Below are positions 7,603 through 15,338 of a stretch of 25,758 nucleotides of DNA, piece after piece; positions within the stretch are counted from its first letter, which is position 1, and each line of letters begins with the position of its first letter. The stretch covers positions 1 to 25,758 of the IMG/VR virus record IMGVR_UViG_3300017752_000133, one strand, 5' to 3'. The notes below the pieces were generated by a model. That model ran no database searches and was not told the DNA's origin. It saw nothing but the letters and a program-made list of their open reading frames with translations. Origin of the DNA: a virus. Made by a program: the position numbers and the translations under genes.

Positions 7603-8113
7603 ACTTTTCTGGATTATTTCTGCCTAAAATCTCCATAAGCAGAGCGTTTCTATCTACTACTTGACCATCACCTTCTTCAGTATCTTCGCCATTTGCTTTT
7701 GCTTCTTTAGCAAGTCTAGCATCAAGATTGGCTTTTTTCAACTGTAGGTCAACCATTTTTAGTTTTTTGTTTACTTTGTGTGCTTTTGCACTCAGCGCAG
7801 TATCCAACATACGGCTTGCATTGCTGAAGATTTCGCCACTAAAACGTGCTTCTACATTCATGCCAAGATCCATTAAGTCTTTAAATGTGTCCTGTGCCAT
7901 CTGTGCAATATCATCCATTTCTTTATCACTGCTTTCCAAGTCTTTCACACTAGGCAGTGCAGCATCAATCTTGTCTACATTTGTTAGCGCAGTTTGCAGT
8001 TGTGGAATATCTTCCGCTGTAACAGTTTCAACGACTTCCTTGTTTTCTTCTGCTGTGATGTCTAGTTGATCTGTTGTATCTAAATCAAATAGTTCTTCTA
8101 GTTTTTTAGTCAT
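7601..8113 (-). CDS. 16: Terminase small subunit (T4 gp16-like)
   Basis: The 170-residue, nearly all-helical protein matches the size of T4 gp16 (164). Its central segment, FKDLMDLGMNVEARFSGEIF followed by ASRMLDTALSAK and NKKLKMVDLQLKKANLDARL, has the pattern of gp16 proteins in cyanophage-like genomes. That pattern is a helical hairpin with a long basic helix for ring assembly. gp16 recognises DNA and regulates the gp17 ATPase. The gene is separated from gp17 by four minus-strand genes and the plus-strand HNH/SGNH insert, unlike the adjacent 16-17 order of T4. The ATG at 8113 is preceded by TAGGA at good spacing. Assignment is from remembered family pattern, without alignment. Confidence 0.8.
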   Translation of the reverse strand: MTKKLEELFDLDTTDQLDITAEENKEVVETVTAEDIPQLQTALTNVDKIDAALPSVKDLESSDKEMDDIAQMAQDTFKDLMDLGMNVEARFSGEIFSNASRMLDTALSAKAHKVNKKLKMVDLQLKKANLDARLAKEAKANGEDTEEGDGQVVDRNALLMEILGRNNPEK

Positions 8114-8122
8114 AATATTTTC

Positions 8123-9157
8123 CTAGTTATTGAGATACCAGTTTATCTCGTTGTCACGTTCTCCAAACAATATGCACAAAGGTCTTACTACATCACTGTT
8201 GTTCCATGTAGCATGACAGTAGTTAAAGTTAAAGAAAGTGCCATGATCCAAGTTTATCAATCCTGCTTGACTTACTTTAAAGTAATGTCCCTTTGTGTCC
8301 TCTGCTAGATTAAGCACAAAACTACAAGGGCCTTGCAAGTGCATTTTTGTTTCCTGTTCATAGTGTGTATCCACATGTGGAGCAAATGTTTCACCTGGAT
8401 ATTGTGTTTGCAATGTTACTGCAAGCATACGTTTAAATCCAACAAGTTTACAGAGTTTTTGCAGTTCTTCTCCTGGCAAATCTTCTATCTCTGTAAAAGG
8501 CAAATACGGGCTTTCTCTGAAACATCTGCGTCCTCCTCGGAGTTCAACTCCTTTTTTAGGAAAGGCAAACTCTTTGCTATCTCTGTTAAACTCGCACATT
8601 GCATCCATTTCTGCTAATAGTTTTTTCTTATCAATGTCTGCAAGCACACTAGGATCTAGTGTTTCGTAAGGAGTGGTTACACTGTTTTTACGCCACCATC
8701 TAGGACCATTGCTATGTGAAAAGAAACCTCTCACATGCTCAGGATAGTCTGTGCTTAGTGTTACAGGAGTATCTATAGTGTGTATATACTTGTCAAATAA
8801 GTTAGTACTAAAATCTCGATGTACAATACTTTCTTTTAACGTTTGCCATATCAGTCCAATATTTGGATGTATCCAGATTTCATACTGTCCTTGAGTATAT
8901 AATGTTGTACCTGGACAAACTTTGTTTCCTGTGCTTGTTTCTAAAAACCATCCACTATATAGCAAGTTTTCCAATGTACGTCCGTTTATCTTGATATCTT
9001 GTATTTTTAGTTTACTGCCAGGATATTCAATCACTAGTTTATACCAAGTATAAGATACATCAAAAAACTTTCCACATTCAAAGTTTACTATGTTGCCGTC
9101 TACGTCCTGCAAATAGAAGTTTTGCAGAGGCTTGTTTGCAACAATGTCTATTAACAT
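8123..9157 (-). CDS. 2OG-Fe(II) oxygenase-like protein
   Basis: The 344-residue product has a C-terminal double-stranded beta-helix signature. This comprises H261-x-D263 in APHVDTHYEQ, the distal H315 in FNFNYCHATWN, and R325 in DVVRPLCILF as likely 2-oxoglutarate ligand. This is the layout of Fe(II)/2OG dioxygenases, perhaps of the Asp/Asn-hydroxylase or prolyl-hydroxylase kind. The N-terminal 180 residues form a separate beta-rich region with WYKLVIEYPG, suggesting recognition or assembly. The substrate could be protein, nucleic acid base or small molecule and cannot be inferred. A TTG at 9160 precedes the ATG; I chose the ATG, which has AGGAG at good spacing. It lies between gp16 and gp4, an unexpected place for an oxygenase. 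Confidence 0.8.
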   Translation of the reverse strand: MLIDIVANKPLQNFYLQDVDGNIVNFECGKFFDVSYTWYKLVIEYPGSKLKIQDIKINGRTLENLLYSGWFLETSTGNKVCPGTTLYTQGQYEIWIHPNIGLIWQTLKESIVHRDFSTNLFDKYIHTIDTPVTLSTDYPEHVRGFFSHSNGPRWWRKNSVTTPYETLDPSVLADIDKKKLLAEMDAMCEFNRDSKEFAFPKKGVELRGGRRCFRESPYLPFTEIEDLPGEELQKLCKLVGFKRMLAVTLQTQYPGETFAPHVDTHYEQETKMHLQGPCSFVLNLAEDTKGHYFKVSQAGLINLDHGTFFNFNYCHATWNNSDVVRPLCILFGERDNEINWYLNN

Positions 9158-9181
9158 CAATGATTCTCCTAGGATTGTATG

Positions 9182-9195
9182 AAGTACTAGTACTT
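9182..9195. repeat. Perfect 14-base palindrome
   Basis: AAGTACTAGTACTT is perfectly self-complementary and lies in the short gap between the gp4 stop and the oxygenase start. With no loop and no T-run it is a poor terminator. It could be an operator, a weak hairpin or a restriction-type site. Confidence 0.6.
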
Positions 9196-9199
9196 AGTG

Positions 9200-9640
9200 C
9201 TAGCGTTTACCGTTGTGAAATATGTCGTCTTCTGTCACGACACGAAAGCGAAGACCTTTGTGTTTCGCCCACTTTGCAGCCGCTTCCCACTTTGCATGGT
9301 TAATAGCGATTGCTAGTTTCTCTTTTTCACGAGTCTTTTCGGTAAGCATGGTCTGTGCTTTAGGTTTGATTTCAATAAGCTCGGCATGTTTTTGACCTTG
9401 TTTGTTTTGATATACTACAACAAAGTCAGGCACATATATAGTACCTTTGCCTGTCAGTGGATTACGATATGGTATAGATATTGCTTCACTAGCCCAACTA
9501 ATAACACTTGGATGATTATCACAAAAGCGCATAAACGCATGTTCCCAGGCACTTCGATAGCGAGGCTCTTTGTTGCCGCTATATTTTCCTGGATTCTTGA
9601 TTGTATATATACCGTTTGCGTATTTGTTACGGCTGAACAT
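9200..9640 (-). CDS. 4: Head completion protein (T4 gp4-like, TnsA-type nuclease fold)
   Basis: The 146-residue protein matches T4 gp4 (also called gp50/gp65, about 150 residues), which finishes the packaged head before tail joining. The N-terminus has the typical GIYTIKNPGKYSG and YRSAWEHAFMRFCD. The residues E33, D72 (in VPDFVVVY) and E90-x-K92 (in LIEIKPKAQ) give the E-D-ExK arrangement of TnsA/PD-(D/E)xK nucleases, so a nuclease-like active site is preserved. The ribosome binding site GGAGG lies in the last codons of the upstream gene; only one base separates its stop from this ATG. Together with gp16 and gp17 it makes this strand a packaging and head-finishing unit. Confidence 0.92.
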   Translation of the reverse strand: MFSRNKYANGIYTIKNPGKYSGNKEPRYRSAWEHAFMRFCDNHPSVISWASEAISIPYRNPLTGKGTIYVPDFVVVYQNKQGQKHAELIEIKPKAQTMLTEKTREKEKLAIAINHAKWEAAAKWAKHKGLRFRVVTEDDIFHNGKR

Positions 9641-9641
9641 G

Positions 9642-10013
9642 TTACGCCTCCACTTGGCGTTTCATATTTTCTGTTGGCTGAATGTCTGCTTCGTATCCTA
9701 GCAAACTAGTTGATCTACGACTGAGATTTAAAAAAGTTGGAACTGCACTTTTAAGATCTTCGCTATCTTCAAACTGTTTAAGGACATCTAAAATATAAAT
9801 GTTTAATCTGTTTGCGGCTTCTACAGTTGCCGCAGTAAGTGCAGCGGCTGCTTCTTCTGTGTTAGTTCTAGCAATAAAAAATGATTTTGCTGCTTCGTAT
9901 TCATTGTCAGTCATAACAATATCGTCAGCAAAATAGTTAACAAAATAATCTTGCACACGCTGGTCAAAAACATCAGCTGGATTTGTTAGAGGTAGATTTG
10001 TATTTTGAGACAT
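9642..10013 (-). CDS. Uncharacterised 123-residue helical protein
   Basis: This short protein is mostly helical, with VQDYFVNYFADDIVMTDNEY, an Ala-rich helix (EEAAAALTAATVEAANRLN) and a C-terminal LNLSRRSTSLLGYEADI. I recall similar small proteins with an R-x-T-S-x-L-G-Y ending beside tail genes of marine T4-like phages, but no function is established to my knowledge. Its ATG overlaps the stop of the baseplate tube-fold gene (TAATG), and its end supplies the ribosome binding site of gp4. An assembly or structural role is likely only from this embedding. Confidence 0.8.
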   Translation of the reverse strand: MSQNTNLPLTNPADVFDQRVQDYFVNYFADDIVMTDNEYEAAKSFFIARTNTEEAAAALTAATVEAANRLNIYILDVLKQFEDSEDLKSAVPTFLNLSRRSTSLLGYEADIQPTENMKRQVEA

Positions 10014-11275
10014 TAACTTATCCTGTTGTTACCAATACCTAACCCTCTAGCGAAGTCTGCTACAAGATTTGTATCACTGATTTTACCTGGGTAACTCTGT
10101 GTTCTATCTCCGCTTGGAGCTATTTTAGCACCACCGAAGTTATTTTGACTAACTCTTCTAGTGTTGTTTTGTGTTTGTATGTTTTGTCCTTGACTTGAAA
10201 CTTTTCCCTCAAACAAATCACCTACAAAGTTTACACCTGATTTTATATAGCCTTCTGCAGCTGATACTATGCCAACTTCATTAACTTTATTTGTTACAGC
10301 CGCTTCAATAGCACCTGTCACAGGCACAAGAACATTACTGCTTAGTTTCTTGCCTGTCAGTGCATTGTTTGCAACAATAGCAAGGGTATCCTGCAACAAT
10401 CCTCCGGTAAGGTTAAAGCCAAGTCTTGCTTCATCATGTATTATGGTTGCATCTTTGATGACACCAATAACATTGCCTTGGAACAAGTCTCTACTTCGTT
10501 GTCCTTCTACACTTTGTAAACTACCATCAATAAATGCTTGGTTTTCTGGCAGATTATTACTTAGATCACTGGTCTCAACATCGTAATGTATATCACCAAA
10601 TCCACGTGGGCTAATATTATTCACATAACCAGTTGCATATTTTACAGTTTCATATGCAAGTTGCATTGTATGCTCCATCAATGCACCACTAGCATAAGCA
10701 TGAGCATCATGCTGAAAACTTGTAATAATAGGATTAATCAGCGTGTATTCAGCAAACTTATGATTGTGCATGCTGTATATTTTAATGTTTTTAAAGAACC
10801 TTTTGTTGCCTCTTTGCATGCCCCATTGTTGTTGTGTGCGATCTGTGTACTTGTCTGTAGTAGTATAACTGTTTCCATCTAATGCGTATGTTGGATCCGC
10901 GTTGTAGTATATGTAGTATTTGTGCCACATATTTCTAATAACTTCTTTTTGGTCATCATGGAATCTTACTGTAATAGGTTGATAGTCTATTCTGTGATGG
11001 CTCTGTGTTCTTCTATTATACTGATTGTGTGTTTGTACGTCAATAGTATATGCTGGAAGATCTACACTTTTTACAAGTATAGGTATTTCCAGTTGATCAA
11101 CTGTATTGAATAAAGTACTTGCGTCAGGTGTAAACTCAAACACAACATGAAACAGATTACTGTAACGTGGTTGTAGTTCAAAGTTGTTATCAACAAAAGT
11201 GCGTGACCCATGTTTGTAGTCACGCACTGTACCTGTCGCTGATAAACCATTTAGTAATGGATTCACACTAGCCAT
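10013..11275 (-). CDS. Tail-tube-fold baseplate protein (gp54/gp48 type)
   Basis: In this 420-residue protein the first 220 residues have the plan of a tail-tube fold. YSNLFHVVFEF is followed by LVKSVDLPAYTIDVQTHNQY, then PITVRFHDD and a returning strand series (RFFKNIKIYSMHN, AEYTLINPIITSF, MQLAYETVKYATG). The same plan is seen in gp19 next door. In T4 such proteins cap the baseplate hub and start tube growth (gp54, gp48). The C-terminal 200 residues are Gly, Asn and Ser rich and perhaps extended. Its place directly after gp19 supports a tube-initiator role. I cannot separate gp54 from gp48 by eye. The start is supported by TAGGAG upstream, 13 bases after the gp19 stop. Confidence 0.75.
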   Translation of the reverse strand: MASVNPLLNGLSATGTVRDYKHGSRTFVDNNFELQPRYSNLFHVVFEFTPDASTLFNTVDQLEIPILVKSVDLPAYTIDVQTHNQYNRRTQSHHRIDYQPITVRFHDDQKEVIRNMWHKYYIYYNADPTYALDGNSYTTTDKYTDRTQQQWGMQRGNKRFFKNIKIYSMHNHKFAEYTLINPIITSFQHDAHAYASGALMEHTMQLAYETVKYATGYVNNISPRGFGDIHYDVETSDLSNNLPENQAFIDGSLQSVEGQRSRDLFQGNVIGVIKDATIIHDEARLGFNLTGGLLQDTLAIVANNALTGKKLSSNVLVPVTGAIEAAVTNKVNEVGIVSAAEGYIKSGVNFVGDLFEGKVSSQGQNIQTQNNTRRVSQNNFGGAKIAPSGDRTQSYPGKISDTNLVADFARGLGIGNNRIS

Positions 11276-11287
11276 AGAAAACTCCTA

Positions 11288-11905
11288 TTAGCCAGTTACT
11301 GTTTGACCAAGTGTTCTCGTTACTGCAGCACCAATGCCATCACCTAGTGGAGATTGCACAGCGTTGTCAAATCTAAGTTGCAAAGTAATGGTTGCTGGAT
11401 CTTGTGATGCGTAATCTAAATCACCATAGTTGATGTTTTGTACAAAGCATCCATATAGTTCCCATGTTTCCAACACTGATGGAGTGTTAGCACCGTTACC
11501 GCCGTCTAGTAGTTCAAAACGTGTAACGAACTTGTAGTCAATACCTGAACTAGCACTGCTCTGCTCCATAAAGTCAAACTGCTTCTGGATTTGCTCTCCA
11601 CACAACTTTGTGACGCCACCGTTTACATCATCACGCATAGTGATAGTCACAGGATCCCAAGTGTGCTTACCTACCAAATAGACTTTACTGTTGTAGATAT
11701 CAATCTGCTGTTCTTCAAAAGTCACTGCAGGTCTTGTGATATTCATAACTTGTTTAGTCATTTCAGTACGTGGAGTACTAATACCAAAGTTTTCAAAGCT
11801 CGCTCTAAAGCGATACTTTAGTTTTGGCATCAACAAGCCTTGGCTTGATGCACTCTGATCACCGTCAATAGGTACTGTAAACTTTGTTAATGATGAAACT
11901 GACAT
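11288..11905 (-). CDS. 19: Tail tube protein (T4 gp19-like)
   Basis: The 205-residue protein (T4 gp19 is 163) forms the stacked hexameric rings through which DNA leaves the head. Family features are KYRFRASFENFG near the N-terminus, TRPAVTFEEQQIDIYNSKVY, the strand DPVTITMRDDVN, WELYGCFVQNINYGDLDY and the closing ATITLQLRFDNAVQS. It lies directly behind the sheath gene, as in T4. It is separated from gp18 by a strong terminator and has its own late promoter and AGGAG site. Tube and sheath dosage can therefore be set separately. The C-terminal extension of about 25 residues is Gly/Thr rich. Confidence 0.93.
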   Translation of the reverse strand: MSVSSLTKFTVPIDGDQSASSQGLLMPKLKYRFRASFENFGISTPRTEMTKQVMNITRPAVTFEEQQIDIYNSKVYLVGKHTWDPVTITMRDDVNGGVTKLCGEQIQKQFDFMEQSSASSGIDYKFVTRFELLDGGNGANTPSVLETWELYGCFVQNINYGDLDYASQDPATITLQLRFDNAVQSPLGDGIGAAVTRTLGQTVTG

Positions 11906-11933
11906 TTCGTTTCGCTCCTATTTAATATAAAAG

Positions 11934-11941
11934 TATTTATC
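11934..11941 (-). promoter_or_regulatory. Late promoter GATAAATA for gp19
   Basis: GATAAATA on the minus strand (7 of 8 matches) is followed by C, as in the extended T4 consensus, and gives a leader of about 23 bases carrying AGGAG. It sits just downstream of the terminator, so gp19 can be transcribed independently of gp18. Confidence 0.75.
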
Positions 11942-11954
11942 TGTTTCCAGTCAT

Positions 11955-11988
11955 AAAAAATGGGGGGTATCTCAACCCCCCATATTTT
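11955..11988. terminator. Bidirectional intrinsic terminator between gp18 and gp19
   Basis: A perfect nine-base stem (ATGGGGGGT at 11960-11968, ACCCCCCAT at 11975-11983) with a six-base loop is flanked by an A-run on one side and a T-run on the other. It reads as a rho-independent terminator on both strands. On the minus strand it ends the gp18 transcript 17 bases after the stop codon. Confidence 0.92.
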
Positions 11989-11999
11989 TCTTATTTTTA

Positions 12000-14900
12000 T
12001 TATACTGTGCTTGCAGCCGCTACGTTACCGCTTGCAATCTCACCTGTGTTCTTAAGTCTGATCGGAATAAAGATAAACTCCGCAGCCTTTGTAGGTTCAA
12101 TAGCAACGTCTACATACAACTCGTTGCGGTCGATTCTTTCACTAGTGTTGTTTGTTTCATCACACACTACCAAGTAATCGTAAATACCGCGCTTTGCAAC
12201 CAAATCGTTAAGAGTTTGTTCAACCTGTTGTTTGATTTCATCTCTTGTTAGTTTATCGTTTGGTTCAAATACAAAGCCAGTTGCAATAGTTTGTAGTTGA
12301 CGTCTTAGGTATCCTGTTAAACGTGATACGTTAATACGGTCCAATGCACTTGTGCTTGGAGCACGAGTCTTGTTACCGTAGTTAAGAATCCCACTACCGT
12401 TGAAGAATGCAATAGGATTAACTCTGTTTGAGTACAGTGTATCTCTTACTGCTTCACGGATGTTGTCTACAACAAACTGTCCTGTTATACCATTAATATA
12501 GCCTAGGCTTGCAATGTTATCTACTAGTCCACGTCTTACGCCAGCTGGTGCAAACCATGGGAAACTAATATCATCGCTTCTTGCAATAGTTCTTAGCATT
12601 GCATGACTTGCAGGAACAACAATACTGTTGCCACTTAGGTCATTTGTGCTTGCGCTTGGATAGAAAACAGCCAAATGCGGATCACTAGTAACTAGCCCAT
12701 CTTCGTTGTTATCTGCAGCCGCTGCTGTGTTAGTAGCCCAGTTTTCAATAGCAGTTGGTGTAGCTGCTAGTCTCATTGGACTGTCACCTACTACAAATGC
12801 TGTTTGACGTCTATCGTTGTTCAAACCTACCATGTTGCTGATTAGCTCTGGATACCCTGGAGCTGCAATAACATTAAATGTTCTTGCATCTTCACGCAAC
12901 TCTGTGCTTGCATCCAATGAACTCTTCATTGCATTTACAACAACTTCGCGCACCGCTTTACGTCCAAACTGACTGCCACTTTCTGAAACCCATGCATCCT
13001 TCTCTGTTGGAAGTGTTGGATATACAGTTGTATCACTAAAGTTTGTGCGTGAGAAGTAGTTGCTTCTAAACTTCTTCACACCGTAAGTACTGCGACGTGT
13101 GTTGAATAGCAACATACCACGCGGATAAACAGTTGGATCTGGACGATCAACATCTAAGTAATCGCTACTAAGTAGTGTCTTAGTTGTTGCAATAGTTCCT
13201 GTGATTACGTCTGTACTGTTATCGCCAATAAAACGAGCATCTCCAAAGATAATACCGTTTTCAGTTGTGCTGTCTGTCTTATCAATAGCAACCCATTGTG
13301 TTTCTCCGCTTACAGTTTGATATCTGTAAAGTGCTGGATAGTTCTCAAGGTCACTTGTATCAATCCAAAGGTCACCTTCAACTAGTGCAGTTTCATCACT
13401 TTGCTGTGTTGGTTCTGCTGTGCTATAGAGTACACCATTTGGACTTGTGTTTGCTAGTGCATATCCTCTTGCATCTGTGATGTTTTGATAGCCTCTCCAA
13501 GTTGTACCATCGTGTACTAGGATGTCTGCTTCAAATCCACCGTGATACCAATGTGTACCATCTACTGGATTTGCACTAGGAGCACTTGTAGCTGCTGTAT
13601 AAGTTGGAGCAATCCAGTTACTTAGAATCAAATCACTGTTGTTGCCTGCACGAACCTGTCCAGTTGTAATGCCTGTGCTAATGCCTGCATCTGCTAGTGG
13701 AGTACCACTTGTATCTTTTGCTACAATCAACCCACCTAGTGAGTGTTTAATAACCAAGTTGCCTGCACTGTTAACACTTGCACTTACGTTAGCAACATTA
13801 GCACCGTTAATATCACTTGCCATATCTGCTAGGCTTGTGCCGCTTAGTATTACTGTTACTGCTGTCGAAAGTGATGTACTGTTTGCAACACTTGCTTGGA
13901 TAGTAAACTCTTCACTTGCTGTAAGTGGATTAGCACTGTCAACTGTGCCAGTAACTTCTAGTTCGCCACTGCTGTAACGTTGGAATAGTTTGTAGGTTAC
14001 AGTATCGTTTTCAGTTGCATCGTACTGGATATAGTAACTACCTGCAGCAATGTTTTTACCGCCAGTTGTGTCCAAGTTCTTAAGTGCAGTTTGATCATTT
14101 TCATACGCTGGTGCACTCTTGCTAGCAAAAGCAGTGTTTGCAGTTGAGTATGAACTTACGTCTGCTAAGAAACCTAAGTTACTTGCAGTTGTTTTGACCC
14201 ACACACTTCCTGTTGGACGTGGAACAGTATCTGTTGTTTTCCAAGTTGGCACTGTATAGTGTGCGCTCTGCTGGATAACTGGAGCAGCATATGTACCTGC
14301 TGTAAGTCCGGCATCTGATAGGATTGTGCCTGAAGCATTTGCTAGTACAATCTTACCATCTGCAACACTGTCTACGCCTACTGCTGAACTTGTAGCATAG
14401 ATTTCAATCTTATTACTCTTAGCCGCTGCTGTTACACCTGTAATACTAGCATTATTAATACTTGTTGCAAGTTGTGCTACAGTTGTTCCTGTGAGTGTAA
14501 CTGTTGTACCGTTAATGGTAATGCTGTTACCGTTTGTAAACAATGGGCTTGCTACTGTGCCTGCAATAGTTGCATGGCTTGTTTGCCAACTGCTACTGCC
14601 TACTAGTACCCATGCATTGTCTCTGTTCTTATAATAAACAGGATTGTTAGCGTTGGTTGCAACCAATGCATAATCACCAATAGCACCGATTGAGGTCTTT
14701 GGAACGCCGCCTGTTAAATCTGTTGTACTTGTAATAACTGTTGGAACTTTATTTGTAAATGCGCCTGTTGATTTATTCCATTCAAATATACCCCAACGTG
14801 TATCTGCGCTGATGTCCCACCATACTGTATTGTTAGTAGGTTGACCTAGTGGACGACTTGTACTGCTTACAAGTTCACTAAGGTCAATGTCTGCTCTTAG

Positions 14901-15227
14901 GACGTATGCGCGGTTGCTTACTCCTAGCAAACTATAAGCTGCCATCAAACCATATTCGTTAAGTTCATAACCGTTAATAGGTGTGCCAGCTGATGTATTG
15001 TAAAAAGTTGGATTACCAAAAGTAGCAGTTAGCTCTCTTTGGCTTCCGATCAAGTATGTCTCGCCAGCATTTGCAGCGGTTGTTCCAACTGCTGTGCCTG
15101 TGCCAGTACCACTTGTTTTATCTTGTGCCGTTGCAATAACAATCGCTGCTACTGTGCCGGCTGCTGAAGGTGTGTAGTTACTTTCGTCAACAACGGTAAC
15201 TTCTACTCCTGGTGATATTAGTGCCAT
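12000..15227 (-). CDS. 18: Tail sheath protein (T4 gp18-like) with large insertions
   Basis: The 1075-residue product is the contractile sheath, much longer than T4 gp18 (659). The N-terminus (ALISPGVEVTVVDES, then LIGSQRELTATFGNP and YVLRADID) and the C-terminal domain from about residue 700 carry the conserved sheath core. C-terminal landmarks are PRGMLLFNTRRSTYGVKKF, WFAPAGVRRG, NRVNPIAFFNGSGILNYGNKT and AKRGIYDYLVVCDETNN. Between about 150 and 660 lie inserted surface domains. Two are related repeats (229-312 and 441-522) with a flagellin-hook-IN-like pattern. Others are short aromatic modules (for example 599-652) also seen in gp14 and gp15. A consensus late promoter and AAGGA site precede the ATG, and a strong terminator follows. 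Confidence 0.96.
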   Translation of the reverse strand: MALISPGVEVTVVDESNYTPSAAGTVAAIVIATAQDKTSGTGTGTAVGTTAANAGETYLIGSQRELTATFGNPTFYNTSAGTPINGYELNEYGLMAAYSLLGVSNRAYVLRADIDLSELVSSTSRPLGQPTNNTVWWDISADTRWGIFEWNKSTGAFTNKVPTVITSTTDLTGGVPKTSIGAIGDYALVATNANNPVYYKNRDNAWVLVGSSSWQTSHATIAGTVASPLFTNGNSITINGTTVTLTGTTVAQLATSINNASITGVTAAAKSNKIEIYATSSAVGVDSVADGKIVLANASGTILSDAGLTAGTYAAPVIQQSAHYTVPTWKTTDTVPRPTGSVWVKTTASNLGFLADVSSYSTANTAFASKSAPAYENDQTALKNLDTTGGKNIAAGSYYIQYDATENDTVTYKLFQRYSSGELEVTGTVDSANPLTASEEFTIQASVANSTSLSTAVTVILSGTSLADMASDINGANVANVSASVNSAGNLVIKHSLGGLIVAKDTSGTPLADAGISTGITTGQVRAGNNSDLILSNWIAPTYTAATSAPSANPVDGTHWYHGGFEADILVHDGTTWRGYQNITDARGYALANTSPNGVLYSTAEPTQQSDETALVEGDLWIDTSDLENYPALYRYQTVSGETQWVAIDKTDSTTENGIIFGDARFIGDNSTDVITGTIATTKTLLSSDYLDVDRPDPTVYPRGMLLFNTRRSTYGVKKFRSNYFSRTNFSDTTVYPTLPTEKDAWVSESGSQFGRKAVREVVVNAMKSSLDASTELREDARTFNVIAAPGYPELISNMVGLNNDRRQTAFVVGDSPMRLAATPTAIENWATNTAAAADNNEDGLVTSDPHLAVFYPSASTNDLSGNSIVVPASHAMLRTIARSDDISFPWFAPAGVRRGLVDNIASLGYINGITGQFVVDNIREAVRDTLYSNRVNPIAFFNGSGILNYGNKTRAPSTSALDRINVSRLTGYLRRQLQTIATGFVFEPNDKLTRDEIKQQVEQTLNDLVAKRGIYDYLVVCDETNNTSERIDRNELYVDVAIEPTKAAEFIFIPIRLKNTGEIASGNVAAASTV
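13662..13907 (-). repeat. Second IN-like repeat within gp18
   Basis: This segment codes for sheath residues 441-522: strands, then LSGTSLADMASDINGANVAN, VSASVNSAGNLVIKHS, and an end at TPLADAGISTG. It is related to the copy at 14292-14543 in protein pattern but clearly diverged at DNA level, so the duplication is old. Confidence 0.65.
14292..14543 (-). repeat. First IN-like repeat within gp18
   Basis: This segment codes for sheath residues 229-312: ITINGTTVTLTGTTVAQLAT, SINNASITGVTAAA, KIEIYATSS and an end at TILSDAGLTAGTY. The I-N-G-x-x-V, INxA and GVTA elements resemble the flagellin hook IN motif. Confidence 0.65.
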
Positions 15228-15267
15228 GTTTTTGTTCCTTATCTCTCACAAGATTTTTTTATACATA

Positions 15268-15275
15268 TATTTATA
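15268..15275 (-). promoter_or_regulatory. Consensus late promoter TATAAATA for gp18
   Basis: This is an exact TATAAATA on the minus strand, 40 bases before the gp18 ATG. The leader of about 35 bases holds AAGGA at proper spacing. Confidence 0.88.
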
Positions 15276-15310
15276 TGATCCAGGGCAAAAAACACCTATT
15301 TTGACGAATC

Positions 15311-15320
15311 CCTTTAAAGG
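15311..15320. repeat. 10-base palindrome in the gp18/zinc-ribbon divergent region
   Basis: CCTTTAAAGG is perfectly self-complementary. It lies between the two divergent late promoters, six bases upstream of the plus-strand box. It may be an operator or chance; no second copy was noticed nearby. Confidence 0.4.
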
Positions 15321-15325
15321 TCCGT

Positions 15326-15333
15326 GTTAAATA
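15326..15333 (+). promoter_or_regulatory. Late-promoter-like box GTTAAATA, leaderless spacing
   Basis: GTTAAATA keeps the TAAATA core and is exactly five bases before the ATG at 15339, the same geometry as the boxes at 2150 and 4155. The predicted transcript begins on the start codon. Confidence 0.55.
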
Positions 15334-15338
15334 CATGT

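Noticed and set aside
8770-8800. A possible sigma70 promoter (TTGACA and GATACT) on the minus strand
   Set aside because: It is inside the oxygenase reading frame with no gene start shortly downstream; most likely chance.
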